Assembly: GCF_003054055.1 (NCBI RefSeq)
Contig: NZ_QBKI01000004.1
Coordinates: forward strand, 310,001 to 374,000
DNA: 64,000 nucleotides
Source of the DNA: Pontibacter mucosus
GTDB lineage: Bacteria > Bacteroidota > Bacteroidia > Cytophagales > Hymenobacteraceae
Direction: 5' to 3'
Of this stretch, positions 43,338-52,110 are shown piece by piece. The position numbers and the translations under genes were made by a program. The notes below the pieces were generated by a model. The model worked only from the letters and a program-made list of their open reading frames with translations, ran no database searches and was not told where the DNA came from. Position 1 is the stretch's first letter, and each line of letters opens with the position of its first letter.

Positions 43338-43886
43338 ATGCAGAAAAGACTCATCGTAAGCCACCAATTGCTCGAGATCATGGTGATGCGCCTTTGCCAC
43401 CAGCTAATCGAGAACCATGGCGACTTTTCCGATTCTGTGATCCTGGGCCTGCAGCCGCGCGGCAAGTTTGTGGCGCAGCGCATCCAAAGCACCCTGGCCA
43501 GCATCCTTGGCAAACAGGTACCCACCGGCCTTCTGGACACCACCTTCCACCGCGACGACTTCCGCCGCCGCGACACCCCGCTTACGGCCAATGCCACCGA
43601 GATAGATTTTGTGGTAGAGGACAAAAAAGTGATTCTGGTGGATGACGTGCTGTACACCGGCCGCTCGGTGCGCGCTGCCCTCGATGCCATGATTGCCTAC
43701 GGCCGCCCCGCTAACGTGGAGCTGCTGGTGCTGGTAGACCGCCTTTACACGCGCCACCTGCCCATACAGCCTACTTATGTGGGCCGCAAGGTAAACTCGC
43801 TGTTGAGCCAGCGGGTACTGGTGGAGTGGAAAGGGCAGCAGGCTGAGGAAGATGCCATCTGGCTAATTACCAAAACCGACGAATAA
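43338..43886 (+). CDS. pyrR: Bifunctional pyr operon regulator / uracil phosphoribosyltransferase PyrR
   Basis: The 182-residue protein has the type I PRTase fold with the PRPP loop VILVDDVLYTGRS and the PyrR pattern LGLQPRGKFVAQRI and RPANVELLVLVDR. In Gram-positives PyrR binds pyr mRNA; in Bacteroidota it is usually kept beside pyrB. Its enzyme activity makes UMP from uracil and PRPP. A TTG seven codons upstream is in frame, but ATG 43338 is the better start. The gap to pyrB is 12 bp, so the two are an operon. Because a leader of useful length is absent, RNA-level control of this unit is doubtful. Confidence 0.92.
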   Translation: MQKRLIVSHQLLEIMVMRLCHQLIENHGDFSDSVILGLQPRGKFVAQRIQSTLASILGKQVPTGLLDTTFHRDDFRRRDTPLTANATEIDFVVEDKKVILVDDVLYTGRSVRAALDAMIAYGRPANVELLVLVDRLYTRHLPIQPTYVGRKVNSLLSQRVLVEWKGQQAEEDAIWLITKTDE

Positions 43887-43898
43887 ATTTTCCCATAC

Positions 43899-44822
43899 AT
43901 GCAAGAGCTCAGCGTCCGGCACCTGTTAGGTATCAAAGAAATCACTCCTCAAGACATTCAGCTCATTTTTGAGACCGCTGATAACTTTAAAGACGTACTG
44001 AACAGGCCGATCAAGAAAGTGCCTTCGCTGCGCGATATCACCATCGCCAACGTATTTTTCGAGAACTCCACGCGCACGCGCCTCTCCTTCGAGCTGGCCG
44101 AAAAGCGCCTCTCCGCCGATGTGATCAACTTCAGCAGCAGCGGCAGTTCGGTAAAGAAAGGCGAGACCCTGCTGGATACTGTTAACAACATCCTGGCCAT
44201 GAAGGTGGACATGATTGTGATGCGCCACTCCAGCCCCGGCGCGCCGCACTTCCTGAGCAAGCACATCCCGGCAAACATCGTAAACGCCGGCGACGGCACC
44301 CACGAGCACCCCACCCAGGCGCTGCTCGACTCCTTCTCTATCCGGGAGCGGTTGGGAGAAGTGGCGGGTAAAAAAGTAGTTATCATCGGGGATATCCTGC
44401 ACTCGCGGGTGGCGCTTTCTAACATCTTTGCTTTACAGAAGCAAGGTGCCGAGGTGATGGTATGCGGCCCTATGACGCTGCTGCCCAAGTACATTCAGCA
44501 ACTGGGCGTGAAGGTGGAAACCAACGTGCGTAAGGCGCTGGAGTGGTGCGATGTGGCCAACGTGCTGCGTATACAGCTGGAGCGCCAGCAGATGAAGTAT
44601 TTCCCGTCGTTGCGCGAGTATACGCTGTACTATGGCATTGATAAGAAGCTGCTCGACAGCCTGAACAAGGAGATTGTGCTGATGCACCCGGGCCCGATAA
44701 ACCGTGGCGTGGAACTCAGCTCCGATGCCGCCGACTCGCATCACTCCATCATCCTGAACCAGGTGGAAAACGGCGTGGCCATCCGTATGGCAGTGTTATT
44801 CCTGCTCGCTCAGAAAGGGTAA
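43899..44822 (+). CDS. pyrB: Aspartate carbamoyltransferase catalytic subunit
   Basis: The 307-residue enzyme shows FENSTRTRLSFELAEKRL (carbamoyl-phosphate loop), SSSGSSVKKGETLLDT, HEHPTQALLDSFSI and MHPGPINRGVEL. It joins carbamoyl phosphate and aspartate to N-carbamoyl-aspartate in pyrimidine synthesis, as a trimer. The length is that of the catalytic chain alone; no pyrI follows. It is coupled to pyrR and ends at a strong terminator. Confidence 0.97.
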   Translation: MQELSVRHLLGIKEITPQDIQLIFETADNFKDVLNRPIKKVPSLRDITIANVFFENSTRTRLSFELAEKRLSADVINFSSSGSSVKKGETLLDTVNNILAMKVDMIVMRHSSPGAPHFLSKHIPANIVNAGDGTHEHPTQALLDSFSIRERLGEVAGKKVVIIGDILHSRVALSNIFALQKQGAEVMVCGPMTLLPKYIQQLGVKVETNVRKALEWCDVANVLRIQLERQQMKYFPSLREYTLYYGIDKKLLDSLNKEIVLMHPGPINRGVELSSDAADSHHSIILNQVENGVAIRMAVLFLLAQKG

Positions 44823-44849
44823 CAAAGTATAAACCATAGTATAACTCAT

Positions 44850-44895
44850 AAAGTATAAAGCCCGCTCTTTGAAGTTAGAGCGGGCTTTATACTTT
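44850..44895. terminator. Terminator after pyrB with the AAGTATA word in the stem
   Basis: A 19-bp perfect stem (44850-44868 and 44877-44895): AAAGTATAAAGCCCGCTCT and its complement. Here the over-represented word forms the base of the stem on one arm and its complement the other. Confidence 0.88.
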
Positions 44896-44954
44896 CATTT
44901 CCCTTCGCTCGCCTATGCTAAGTGTGAGCCATACTTAAATCTACTGAGTTATAC

Positions 44955-45442
44955 TTCGGCTATACTTTATACACTTGCGATTTATACTTTCATAGCCACC
45001 ATTTCCTTCCACTTGAAGCAAGCTATCTTTCCAAACTCCCGTTCATCCTCCAGCCCCACTTGCCTATAGTTGCATTTATACTTTGGCTCCCTCCCAGGCC
45101 GGGAGGCCTCGTTTTCCCGCTCGGCGCTGGGAGCTTTTCCTGCCCTCGTGCCTCGGGCTGCCTGCGGCACCGGAAAAACTCGCATAGGCGCCTCCCAGAA
45201 AAACTGGGAATCAGTTTCCAATAGCCACAGCCCTTGCTATGCAACAAGTACTGACTGTCCCCTCGAGGGGACTTTAGGGGTGTAATCGCCTGCTGGGTTT
45301 ATACATTGTAGGGACAGGTCGCGACCTGTCCGTGCGAGAACAGAGCCTATGAAACTTATACTTTAGCTATGGCAATTACAGACTCCCCACCTTAGACAAG
45401 GAGGGGCTAGGGGTGGTTGGACCCGGTACTGCAATAATCCCT
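44955..45442 (-). repeat. Composite intergenic repeat, copy D (reverse)
   Basis: Between convergent pyrB and ompA-like genes. Read on the minus strand the modules follow the same order as copies A-C: GGATTATTGCAGTACCGGGT end (about 45442), C-rich stretch, GTAG-REP palindrome (45308-45331), GGTCCCC-type module in modified form, a TCCCAGTTTTTCTGGGAGGC variant of the CCCAG module (about 45210), GAGGCCTCCCGGCC module (about 45098), and the GAACGGGAGTTTGG segment (about 45040). The paired REP hairpin is absent. The CCCAG module differs from A-C in sequence but keeps the position and palindrome, as in copy E. Confidence 0.82.
45308..45331 (+). repeat. GTAG-type REP palindrome, copy 4
   Basis: GTAG (45308-45311) is followed directly by GGACAGGTCG/CGACCTGTCC, here in plus orientation. 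Confidence 0.85.
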
Positions 45443-45541
45443 CTCCTATTCCCAAAAAAGCTCCCCTTCAAAAGCATGGCGAAACTCAACCTAAAACCAC
45501 GTACGCCTCAGAAAGGGAGAACTATACTTACACTTCAACCC

Positions 45542-45587
45542 AAAAACAAAACGGCCGCAGGCAATCGCCTGCGGCCGTTTTGTTTTT
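45542..45587 (-). terminator. Terminator after the ompA-like gene
   Basis: A 21-bp perfect stem (45542-45562 and 45567-45587) with loop AATC: arm starts AAAAACAAAACGGCCGCAGG and has the A- and T-tracts needed on both strands. Confidence 0.92.
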
Positions 45588-45601
45588 CTAATTCGGATGC
45601 G

Positions 45602-47083
45602 TTAATCCAAATCCAGTTGCATATCCGGCGTGTTCATCTCAAAGCCTACCCTTCTGTTCTGAGCACGCTCTTTCTCAGTTCTACGCTTAGACAGACGCTC
45701 GTTCACTTTTACAAGTGGCTGCGTTTCGCCATAGCCTTTCGTTACCAGTCGGTCCGGGTTCTGTACGCCCTGCTGAACAAGGTACTCTTTCACCGCCTCA
45801 GCTCTGCGCTCAGACAGCGCCTGGTTGTACTCTTCAGAACCGATGTGGTCGGCGTGGCCTTTAATCAGCAGCACGTGCTCTGGGTATTTCTGCAGCGCTA
45901 CCGTGATGCTGTCGAGCAGTTGCTTGTAGCTATCCTGCACACGGGCTCTGTCGAACTCGAAGCGTACTTTCTCTTCGATTAGCTTCTTAGTAGCCGCGTC
46001 GATTTCAGGGCAACCGTTCTCTGTGCCTGGGCCAGGTGTGTTCGGGCAAGCATCCTCGTTATCTGGCACACCGTCACCGTCAGAGTCTACAGGGCAGCCA
46101 TCCGGGCCAACCTCAACACCGGCAGGCGTATCTGGGCACTTATCCTGTGCGTCGGCTACACCGTCGTTGTCAGAGTCAGGGCAACCGTTGGTTGCGGCAG
46201 TACCGGCCTCATCAGGGCACTGGTCGTCTTTGTCAGCAATACCGTCACCGTCGCGGTCAGGGCAACCATTCAGGTTAGCTACGCCAGCCTCGTTAGGGCA
46301 CTCATCTTGATAGTCAGGCACACCGTCGCCATCAGTATCGATTGGGCAACCGTCCTTGTCTACCTGCACACCGGTTGGGGTGTCAGGGCACTTGTCGCGT
46401 CTGTCCGGCACACCGTCGCCGTCAGTATCTTTCGCTTTGCCCAGGTTAAAGCCCAGGCCCACGTTGTGCATCAGGAAACGGTCGTTGTCGCCTACGTCGT
46501 AGCCGTCAATCTTATCCTGGCCGATGATCATGTAGTTGGTCTCCACAAAGGCGCTAACCGCATCGGAGAAGCGGAAACGGATACCCGCGCCGCCTCTACC
46601 AGCCAGGGTAAAGAACTTGTCGTCGTTGTGCACGGCAGGGCCTGCGGGAGGCGCTGTGGCATCGGTTTTAGCCCAGGCACCGCCACCCGCAATCTGCAGG
46701 TATGGGCCGATAAAGGCATCCTCTTTCAGGATAGTGCCATACATTTTCAGGCGGAGGCCCAGCATCACGGTACCCATCTGCGCGTCAAACTTACCACCTT
46801 CATACAGGCCTTTACCAGAATCCTCGGTGCTACCGTAGGTCAGGTGCAAGCCTGCGTCGAAAGAAGGGCTGATGAAACGGTTCAGCGATATGCCTCCGCC
46901 CCACTCCAGGTCGCCAAATTTATCATCGCCTGTGATGTCGCCTTTATACTGCAAGGCGCTTCCGTATATCTGCAGGTTTGTTCGTTGGTCGCTGCTCTGC
47001 GCTATTGCGTCGGTTCCTGCTGCCACGAGCAGGGCCATAAGCGCGAAAGCAATTTTCTTAATTCTTGATAAATGTGTTTGCAT
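45602..47083 (-). CDS. OmpA-family outer-membrane protein with thrombospondin type 3 repeats
   Basis: The 493-residue protein has a signal peptide (ALMALLVAAGTDAIAQ), an N-terminal barrel of about 200 residues, then five Asp-rich repeats of about 25 residues (DTDGDGVPDRRDKCPDTPTG type), which bind calcium, and a C-terminal OmpA domain (VRFEFDRARVQD, then IKGHADHIGSEEYNQALSER and NRRVGFEM) that binds peptidoglycan. It links outer membrane and cell wall. Upstream in-frame ATGs exist, but the start at 47083 is followed at once by the signal peptide. It is a probable abundant structural porin. Confidence 0.93.
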   Translation of the reverse strand: MQTHLSRIKKIAFALMALLVAAGTDAIAQSSDQRTNLQIYGSALQYKGDITGDDKFGDLEWGGGISLNRFISPSFDAGLHLTYGSTEDSGKGLYEGGKFDAQMGTVMLGLRLKMYGTILKEDAFIGPYLQIAGGGAWAKTDATAPPAGPAVHNDDKFFTLAGRGGAGIRFRFSDAVSAFVETNYMIIGQDKIDGYDVGDNDRFLMHNVGLGFNLGKAKDTDGDGVPDRRDKCPDTPTGVQVDKDGCPIDTDGDGVPDYQDECPNEAGVANLNGCPDRDGDGIADKDDQCPDEAGTAATNGCPDSDNDGVADAQDKCPDTPAGVEVGPDGCPVDSDGDGVPDNEDACPNTPGPGTENGCPEIDAATKKLIEEKVRFEFDRARVQDSYKQLLDSITVALQKYPEHVLLIKGHADHIGSEEYNQALSERRAEAVKEYLVQQGVQNPDRLVTKGYGETQPLVKVNERLSKRRTEKERAQNRRVGFEMNTPDMQLDLD

Positions 47084-47461
47084 GATTCTACAAAGTATAT
47101 GTTGATATGAAGATACGTGCATGTTTGGAAACGAGTTTTTTTTGTGCCAAAAAATTTGCACTCGTTCCCTGGGTCGGGTGCGGCCTGCTAACATGCTTAT
47201 TCAAGAGGAGGAGATGTTCGCCCATAGGCACTCAAACAATTAGGTTGAACATAAACCACTGTCTGCCACTAGTTAAATTGCACCTGTTTCGCGTTAAGCG
47301 GCTCACACAGTTTTTGCTTTATACTTCAAACTGAAACGACAGAGCAAGGTTGTATTCTTCAATTTTTTTTGACTTAAGGCCCCTAATTCTTGTGTAAGCA
47401 CAATAAAAAAAGCCGTCAGCAGACATTAACAGCCCTTATACTGCTAAAGCGGTATAAATTG
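47084..47461. other. Gap between the ompA-like and pepP genes; no gene seen
   Basis: This 378-base stretch must contain the ompA-like promoter (minus strand) and the pepP terminator. I see AT-rich DNA (for example a run of eight T near 47370 and a poly-A near 47404) and a few AAGTATA-type words, but no convincing promoter or hairpin, no conserved frame and no repeat module. Confidence 0.6.
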
Positions 47462-48754
47462 TTACCTGCCCTGCATCAGGCGTTCAATATCATCGGCCTC
47501 AATGGGGATGTGCGCCATCAGGTCTTTCGGTCCGTTGTGGGTTACCAGGATGTCGTTCTCCAGCCTGACGCCGATGCCCTCTTCCCAAATGTAGATGCCC
47601 GGCTCGCAGGTAAACACCATGCCTTCCTCAAAGGGGCGGTACTTGTTGCCCACATCGTGCACATCCAGGCCCAGGTGGTGCGAGGTGCCGTGCATGAAGT
47701 ATTTTTTATACAGCGGCTTCTCCGGATCCTGGTTACGCACGTCGCTCTCATTGAGCAGGCCCAGCTTTATCAGCTCGTTCTCCATCACCGTGCCCACAAA
47801 TTGATGGTACTGGGCCAGCGTATTGCCGGGCACCAGCATGCGGGTGGCTGTTTTCATCACCGTCAGCACAGCCTCGTATACTTCGCGCTGGCGCGGTGTA
47901 AACTTGCCGTTCACGGGCACGGTGCGCGTCAGGTCGGCGGCGTAGTTGGCGTACTCCGCCCCGAAGTCCATCAGCACCAGATCGCCGTCCTTGCACGCAC
48001 GGTTGTTGTCGGTATAGTGCAGGATGCAGGCATTGATGCCGGAGGCAATGATTGACTCGTAAGCCGGCCCCTTGGAGCGGTTACGCAAAAACTCGTGGTA
48101 AATCTCCGCCTCAATCTCATACTCCATCACCCCCGGCTTGATAAAGCCCAGCAACCTGCGGAAAGCTTTGTCGGTGATGTCGCAGGCCTGCTGAATCAGT
48201 TCTATCTCACGTTCTGACTTAATGGCCCGGAGCTGGTGCATGATGGGAGCGCTGCGCTCGTACTTGTGCAGTGGGTACTGCTCCTTTATTTTCTTGATGA
48301 AGCGGGCATCGCGGGTCTCTACCTCCACCACGGCACGCAGATGCTCGTTGGTGTTCAGGTACAGGTGCTCGGCCTCAAAAATCAGCGAGTGCAGCACCTG
48401 CTCAAATTGGTGCGTCCAGTAAATGGTTTGGATGCCCGATACCTCGCGGGCCTGCTCTTTGGTGAGCTTGTAGCCCTCCCAGGTCAGGATGTGGTCGTTG
48501 GTCTCGCGGATAAAGAGGATTTCCTGCAGGCGCTCTTCCCGGCAGTCGGGAAAGAGTAATAGTATACTTTCTTCCTGGTCTACGCCGGAGAGGTAAAACA
48601 AATCGCTGTTCTGCCGGAAAGGCATCGTGCCATCAGCATTGGTGGGCATGATATCGTTGGCGTGGAAGATAGCGATGGATGAGGGCTTGAGCTGCTTACA
48701 AAAGCTGTGACGGTTGTGCGTAAAAAGCTCCTGCCCTATCGGAAGGTATTTCAT
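47462..48754 (-). CDS. pepP: Xaa-Pro aminopeptidase (aminopeptidase P, M24)
   Basis: The 430-residue protein has an N-terminal creatinase-like domain (DLFYLSGVDQEESILLLFPD) and a pita-bread M24 domain. The dinuclear metal site can be read: Asp in LVLMDFGAEYANYAADLTRT, His in GTSHHLGLDVHD, Glu in CEPGIYIWEEGIGVRLEND. It removes the first residue from peptides with Pro in second place. There is no signal peptide. Length and fold are like E. coli PepP. A GTAG-REP hairpin and CTAACTTT repeats lie beyond its start. Confidence 0.92.
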   Translation of the reverse strand: MKYLPIGQELFTHNRHSFCKQLKPSSIAIFHANDIMPTNADGTMPFRQNSDLFYLSGVDQEESILLLFPDCREERLQEILFIRETNDHILTWEGYKLTKEQAREVSGIQTIYWTHQFEQVLHSLIFEAEHLYLNTNEHLRAVVEVETRDARFIKKIKEQYPLHKYERSAPIMHQLRAIKSEREIELIQQACDITDKAFRRLLGFIKPGVMEYEIEAEIYHEFLRNRSKGPAYESIIASGINACILHYTDNNRACKDGDLVLMDFGAEYANYAADLTRTVPVNGKFTPRQREVYEAVLTVMKTATRMLVPGNTLAQYHQFVGTVMENELIKLGLLNESDVRNQDPEKPLYKKYFMHGTSHHLGLDVHDVGNKYRPFEEGMVFTCEPGIYIWEEGIGVRLENDILVTHNGPKDLMAHIPIEADDIERLMQGR

Positions 48755-48951
48755 GTAGTTTTATTGTGTAGGGTTTAGCGCGTACTTTATACTACGAATA
48801 TAGTATAAAACCGCCGGATGGGCAAAATTAGTATGCGGAGGGGTGTATTTTGAGTGAGTGAATTAGTGAATGAGTGAATAGGTTCTGCCTTCTTACACTG
48901 TGAACCTGCTGTTATACATCGCTACAGATTACGTATGGCTGCAGTAGTTTA

Positions 48952-48977
48952 AGACGCAAGATATTGCGTCTCTACAA
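48952..48977 (-). repeat. GTAG-type REP (AGACGCAA family), copy 2
   Basis: AGACGCAA-GATA-TTGCGTCT with CTAC immediately after (GTAG before it on the minus strand). REPs of this kind are familiar from RAYT systems. Confidence 0.75.
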
Positions 48978-48984
48978 CTCCCAA

Positions 48985-49022
48985 ACTCTCTAACTTTCTA
49001 ACTCCTAAACTCTCTAACTTTC
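48985..49022. repeat. CTAACTTT micro-repeats
   Basis: AACTCTCTAACTTTCTAACT and following units, partly overlapping the 3' end of the GT9 gene, which they seem to provide with its last codons (REFRS). Confidence 0.55.
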
Positions 49023-50002
49023 AGAACTTCCAGCAGCTGCTCATTCTTAATTTCGCGGGCGCACTTAAAGTGGCCTTGCGGGCAGGCTTTGTGGCCGTGC
49101 AGACCGCAGGGGCGGCAGTAGAGTGGCTCCTCGCGCTCTACCACCTGGGCAAAATCGGCCAGCGGGCCGAAGCCGAAGCGCGGCACCGTGGAGCAGTAGA
49201 TGGCGCAGGTGGGAGCATTAAGCGCTGAGGCCAGATGCATGGGACCGGAGTCGTTCACATAGTTGAGCACGGCATCGCGCATCAGGGCGGCCGATTGCAG
49301 CAGGTTCAGCTGTCCGCAGAGGTTCTCCACGCGCTGGTTTATACTTTGGCTGATGATCTCGTCGCAGTGCTGCTTGTCGGCCGGAGAGCCGAGCAGGTAT
49401 ACTTTATACTTTGGGTCGAGGCTGTTGATTAGCGTCACCCACTGCTCCTGCGGGTATTGCTTGGTAAACCACACGGAGGTGGGCGCCATGCAGATAAACG
49501 GCTCCTGCTTCCATTGCTCTACTTTGGCAAAGTCGGTTTGGCTAGGGTATAGCTTTGGCCTGGCGGGTTTGGCGTTGGTTATACTTTGGATGAGCATGTT
49601 GTTGCGCTCCACCTCGTGGGTGCCCGAGCGCACATCGTGCACGTAGCGGCGGGTGAACAGGCGCGAGAACGGATTCTTCTCGAAACCCACCGTCTCCTTC
49701 GCCCCGGAAAAAGCCGTCAGAAAGCCCGTGGCTCCGAAGCGCTGCACGTTTACCACCAAATCATACTTTTCGGCGCGTATCTGCGAGAGCAGCCGCAGCA
49801 GGCTTTTATACTTGCCCTCCTGCTTGTTCCAGATCAGCACCTGGCGCAGCAGCGGGTGGTCCTTCAGCAGTCCCTCGTTGCCTTTGCGAAGCAGGAAATC
49901 GAGCTGTGCCTCCGGGTAATAAGTATGCAGCTTCTCCACCAGCGCCGTCGCCAACACCACATCGCCCAGGAAAGCCGTTTGTATGATCAGTATTTTCTTC
50001 AT
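48998..50002 (-). CDS. Glycosyltransferase family 9 (heptosyltransferase-like), second copy
   Basis: The 334-residue protein opens with ILIIQTAFLGDVVLATALVE and contains YDLVVNVQRFGATGFLTAFS, ICMAPTSVWFTKQYPQEQW and YVNDSGPMHLASALNAP, all GT9 landmarks (acceptor and nucleotide-sugar sites). The C-terminal Cys cluster LYCRPCGLHGHKACPQGHFK is shared with the GT9 at 37.1 kb. It probably adds a sugar to the LPS core. The last residues (REFRS) are encoded by the AACTTT-type repeat tract, so the end may have been shifted by repeat insertion. Confidence 0.9.
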   Translation of the reverse strand: MKKILIIQTAFLGDVVLATALVEKLHTYYPEAQLDFLLRKGNEGLLKDHPLLRQVLIWNKQEGKYKSLLRLLSQIRAEKYDLVVNVQRFGATGFLTAFSGAKETVGFEKNPFSRLFTRRYVHDVRSGTHEVERNNMLIQSITNAKPARPKLYPSQTDFAKVEQWKQEPFICMAPTSVWFTKQYPQEQWVTLINSLDPKYKVYLLGSPADKQHCDEIISQSINQRVENLCGQLNLLQSAALMRDAVLNYVNDSGPMHLASALNAPTCAIYCSTVPRFGFGPLADFAQVVEREEPLYCRPCGLHGHKACPQGHFKCAREIKNEQLLEVLKVREFRS

Positions 50003-50167
50003 GCTGCCGACAAAACTACACCAAAGCGGCTTTAGTTAAAAATGCAATATAAACCTGCAGCTTTTAACTTAATAATCTGAATATTTCACTAAATCTATCG
50101 TTACCTGCTTGTGAATGCGGCGGCCATTACTTAAGTTGGCAAACTTAGCCTGCAAGAATAGAACTTT

Positions 50168-50950
50168 ATGCGTACACCTTTTCTCTCTTCCCCCTCTTTT
50201 AAAAGTATAAAATACCTGGTTTTGCTGGCTCTGCCCCTACTGCTAGCTGGCTGCGGCACCTCGGCCTACATGCCCAATGTGCCCAACGTGCCGATGTTTA
50301 CCCAGAAAGGCGAGCTGAGCGCCGGAGGCCACGTTACCCCGAAAGGCAACATCACCTTTAACACTGCCTATGCCGTGTCGGACCACTTTGCCGTGCTGTT
50401 GAACGGCTCCATGCTGAGCAGCGAGCGCCGCAAACGCGACATGCGCCACAACCTGCTGGAGGCGGCCGGCGGCTATTTCACCACCTTCGGGCCGGAGAAC
50501 AACCGCATTCTGGAGATTTACGGCGGCTTTGGCGGCGGCAGCTCCGAGCGCACCGAGAAAGAGGAGGACAAGGAAACCGGCGAAATGACTTACGAGCGCC
50601 ACGACGCCAACTTCAGCAAATACTTTGTGCAGGTAAACTTCACCTCCAAGCGCAAACGTTCGCTGCGGCTGCTGAACCGGGAATTTCCGCTGAACTACGG
50701 CACCGCCCTGCGCGCCAGCTACCTCAACATGCACGACTATACTTTAAACAATGTGCCTGGCGAGACAGAGGACAATATTTTCCTGGAGCCGATTTTCTAC
50801 ACACGCCTCACCCTGAACCCCGCCGTGCAACTGCAGTACACCACCGGCACCACCATCGGCCTTAAAAACCGCGACGTGCTAACGGCCGCTTATTCCGTAT
50901 TCTCGGCGGGTTTTGTGATTAACGTGGGGGGATTGCAGAAGGCGAGGTAG
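50168..50950 (+). CDS. Outer-membrane lipoprotein with a beta-barrel-like fold
   Basis: The 260-residue protein has a lipoprotein signal (ALPLLLAGCGTSAY; Cys about residue 29) followed by AYMPNVPNVPMFTQKGELSA, a small string common in Bacteroidota outer-membrane proteins of unknown role. The rest is beta-rich with Gly and aromatic residues (GYFTTFGPENNRILEIYGGF, FYTRLTLNPAVQLQYTTGTT) and ends in VINVGGLQKAR. It looks like a small barrel carrying a lipid anchor. It is divergent from GT9. No function is known. Confidence 0.78.
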   Translation: MRTPFLSSPSFKSIKYLVLLALPLLLAGCGTSAYMPNVPNVPMFTQKGELSAGGHVTPKGNITFNTAYAVSDHFAVLLNGSMLSSERRKRDMRHNLLEAAGGYFTTFGPENNRILEIYGGFGGGSSERTEKEEDKETGEMTYERHDANFSKYFVQVNFTSKRKRSLRLLNREFPLNYGTALRASYLNMHDYTLNNVPGETEDNIFLEPIFYTRLTLNPAVQLQYTTGTTIGLKNRDVLTAAYSVFSAGFVINVGGLQKAR

Positions 50951-51059
50951 CGTTTGAGTGGTGGTTTGAAGTGACCTATAAATAAGGCAGCGAGTGGATG
51001 CAACCATAGTTCTACTTAAAGGGTCATAGCAGCGTAAATTATCTCAAAATCAACCACCT

Positions 51060-51497
51060 ATGAAACGTTCCGTATTTGCTATCCTATGCCTGCTCTTTCT
51101 GCTGACAGGCTGCGAGAAAGACAACGCTGACTTACTTGAAACGTCCCAAACGGAAAACAGCCTGGTGGGCACCTGGGAATTACGTACTGTCTCGGGCGGC
51201 TGGACAGGGACAACCGAATACAAGCCCGGGAATGGCAATATCTACAGGTTTACCAAAGATACCTACGAGCGCATCACCGACGGCACCAAATACTCTGGCA
51301 AGTATCTCCTGAAAGATGGTGTTTCTAGTTTGAGCAACAAGCCTATCAAGCGCATCATCTTCTATGATGCCCATACTACCCCAAATGTTGATGATGACTT
51401 TGGGTTGCTGCACGTAGAAGTTAAGGACAACATACTTGTAATAGCAATGGATGCTTATGATGCTGGAGCTAGTACATATGCCCGAAAGGTCCGGTAA
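51060..51497 (+). CDS. Lipocalin-like lipoprotein
   Basis: The 145-residue protein has a lipoprotein signal (LLFLLTGCEKDN; Cys about residue 18) and a lipocalin-like start after it: NSLVGTWELRTVSGGWTGTT, with the GTWEL string of DUF4488/lipocalin_4-type secreted proteins. Short strands follow (NIYRFTKDTYERI, SGKYLLKDGV, DNILVIAMDAYD). It is probably an outer-membrane lipoprotein of unknown ligand. It is followed by composite repeat E. Confidence 0.8.
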   Translation: MKRSVFAILCLLFLLTGCEKDNADLLETSQTENSLVGTWELRTVSGGWTGTTEYKPGNGNIYRFTKDTYERITDGTKYSGKYLLKDGVSSLSNKPIKRIIFYDAHTTPNVDDDFGLLHVEVKDNILVIAMDAYDAGASTYARKVR

Positions 51498-51550
51498 CAA
51501 GCGTACTTGTCTTTTTCTTTCCTGACTATACATTATACGTTGGCTACACC

Positions 51551-51606
51551 GCTGTTTCGGACATCCTTGTCCGGAACCTCCTCTGCTGCGGACTTCCAAG
51601 TCCGCG
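51551..51606 (-). repeat. Paired REP hairpin, copy R3 (reverse)
   Basis: On the minus strand: GCGGACTT-GG-AAGTCCGC with CAGCAG, then TTCCGGACA-AGGA-TGTCCGAA-like hairpin with CAGC. The last pairs of the second stem are weakened (TTCGGACA side). Confidence 0.83.
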
Positions 51607-52054
51607 TAAATTATACTTAGTGGTTTATACTTTCCTAGCCACCGCTTCCTTCCATTTGAACCAAGCTATCCTTGCTAGCTACCGTTCATCCTCCATACTT
51701 AAATACCTATAGTTGCATCTCTAGCTTTGGTGCCCTCCTAGGCCGGGAGGCCTCGTTTTCCCGCTCGGCGCTGGGAGCTTTTCCTGCCCTCGTGCCTCGG
51801 GCTGCCTCGCTTACGCTCGTCACCAGAAAAACTCGCATAGGCGCCTCCCGGAAAAACTGGGAAGCAGTCCGATAGCATCTGCCTTTACTATGGAGCAATT
51901 ACAGATTGTCCCCTTGAGGGGACCATAGGGGTGTATACACTTTTGCAGGTAAAAAAAACAGCAGCTACAAAGTATAAACCCCAGCCAAAGTAACTGCAAA
52001 TTCCCCGCCTTGGACAAGGAGGGCTAGGGGTGGTTGGACCCGGTCCTGCAGAAA

Positions 52055-52110
52055 TGCGGACAAGGATGTCCGCAGCAGAAGACGTTCCGGACGAAGAAGT
52101 CCGGAACAGC
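52055..52110 (+). repeat. Paired REP hairpin, copy R4
   Basis: TGCGGACA-AGGA-TGTCCGCA then CAGAAGACG and TTCCGGAC-GAAGAA-GTCCGGAA with CAGCAG. The stems differ in sequence from R1 but still pair. Confidence 0.83.

Noticed and set aside
43312..43886. PyrR-dependent attenuator in the pyrR leader
   Set aside because: The candidate promoter leaves a leader of only about 12 bases, with no room for terminator and antiterminator stems.
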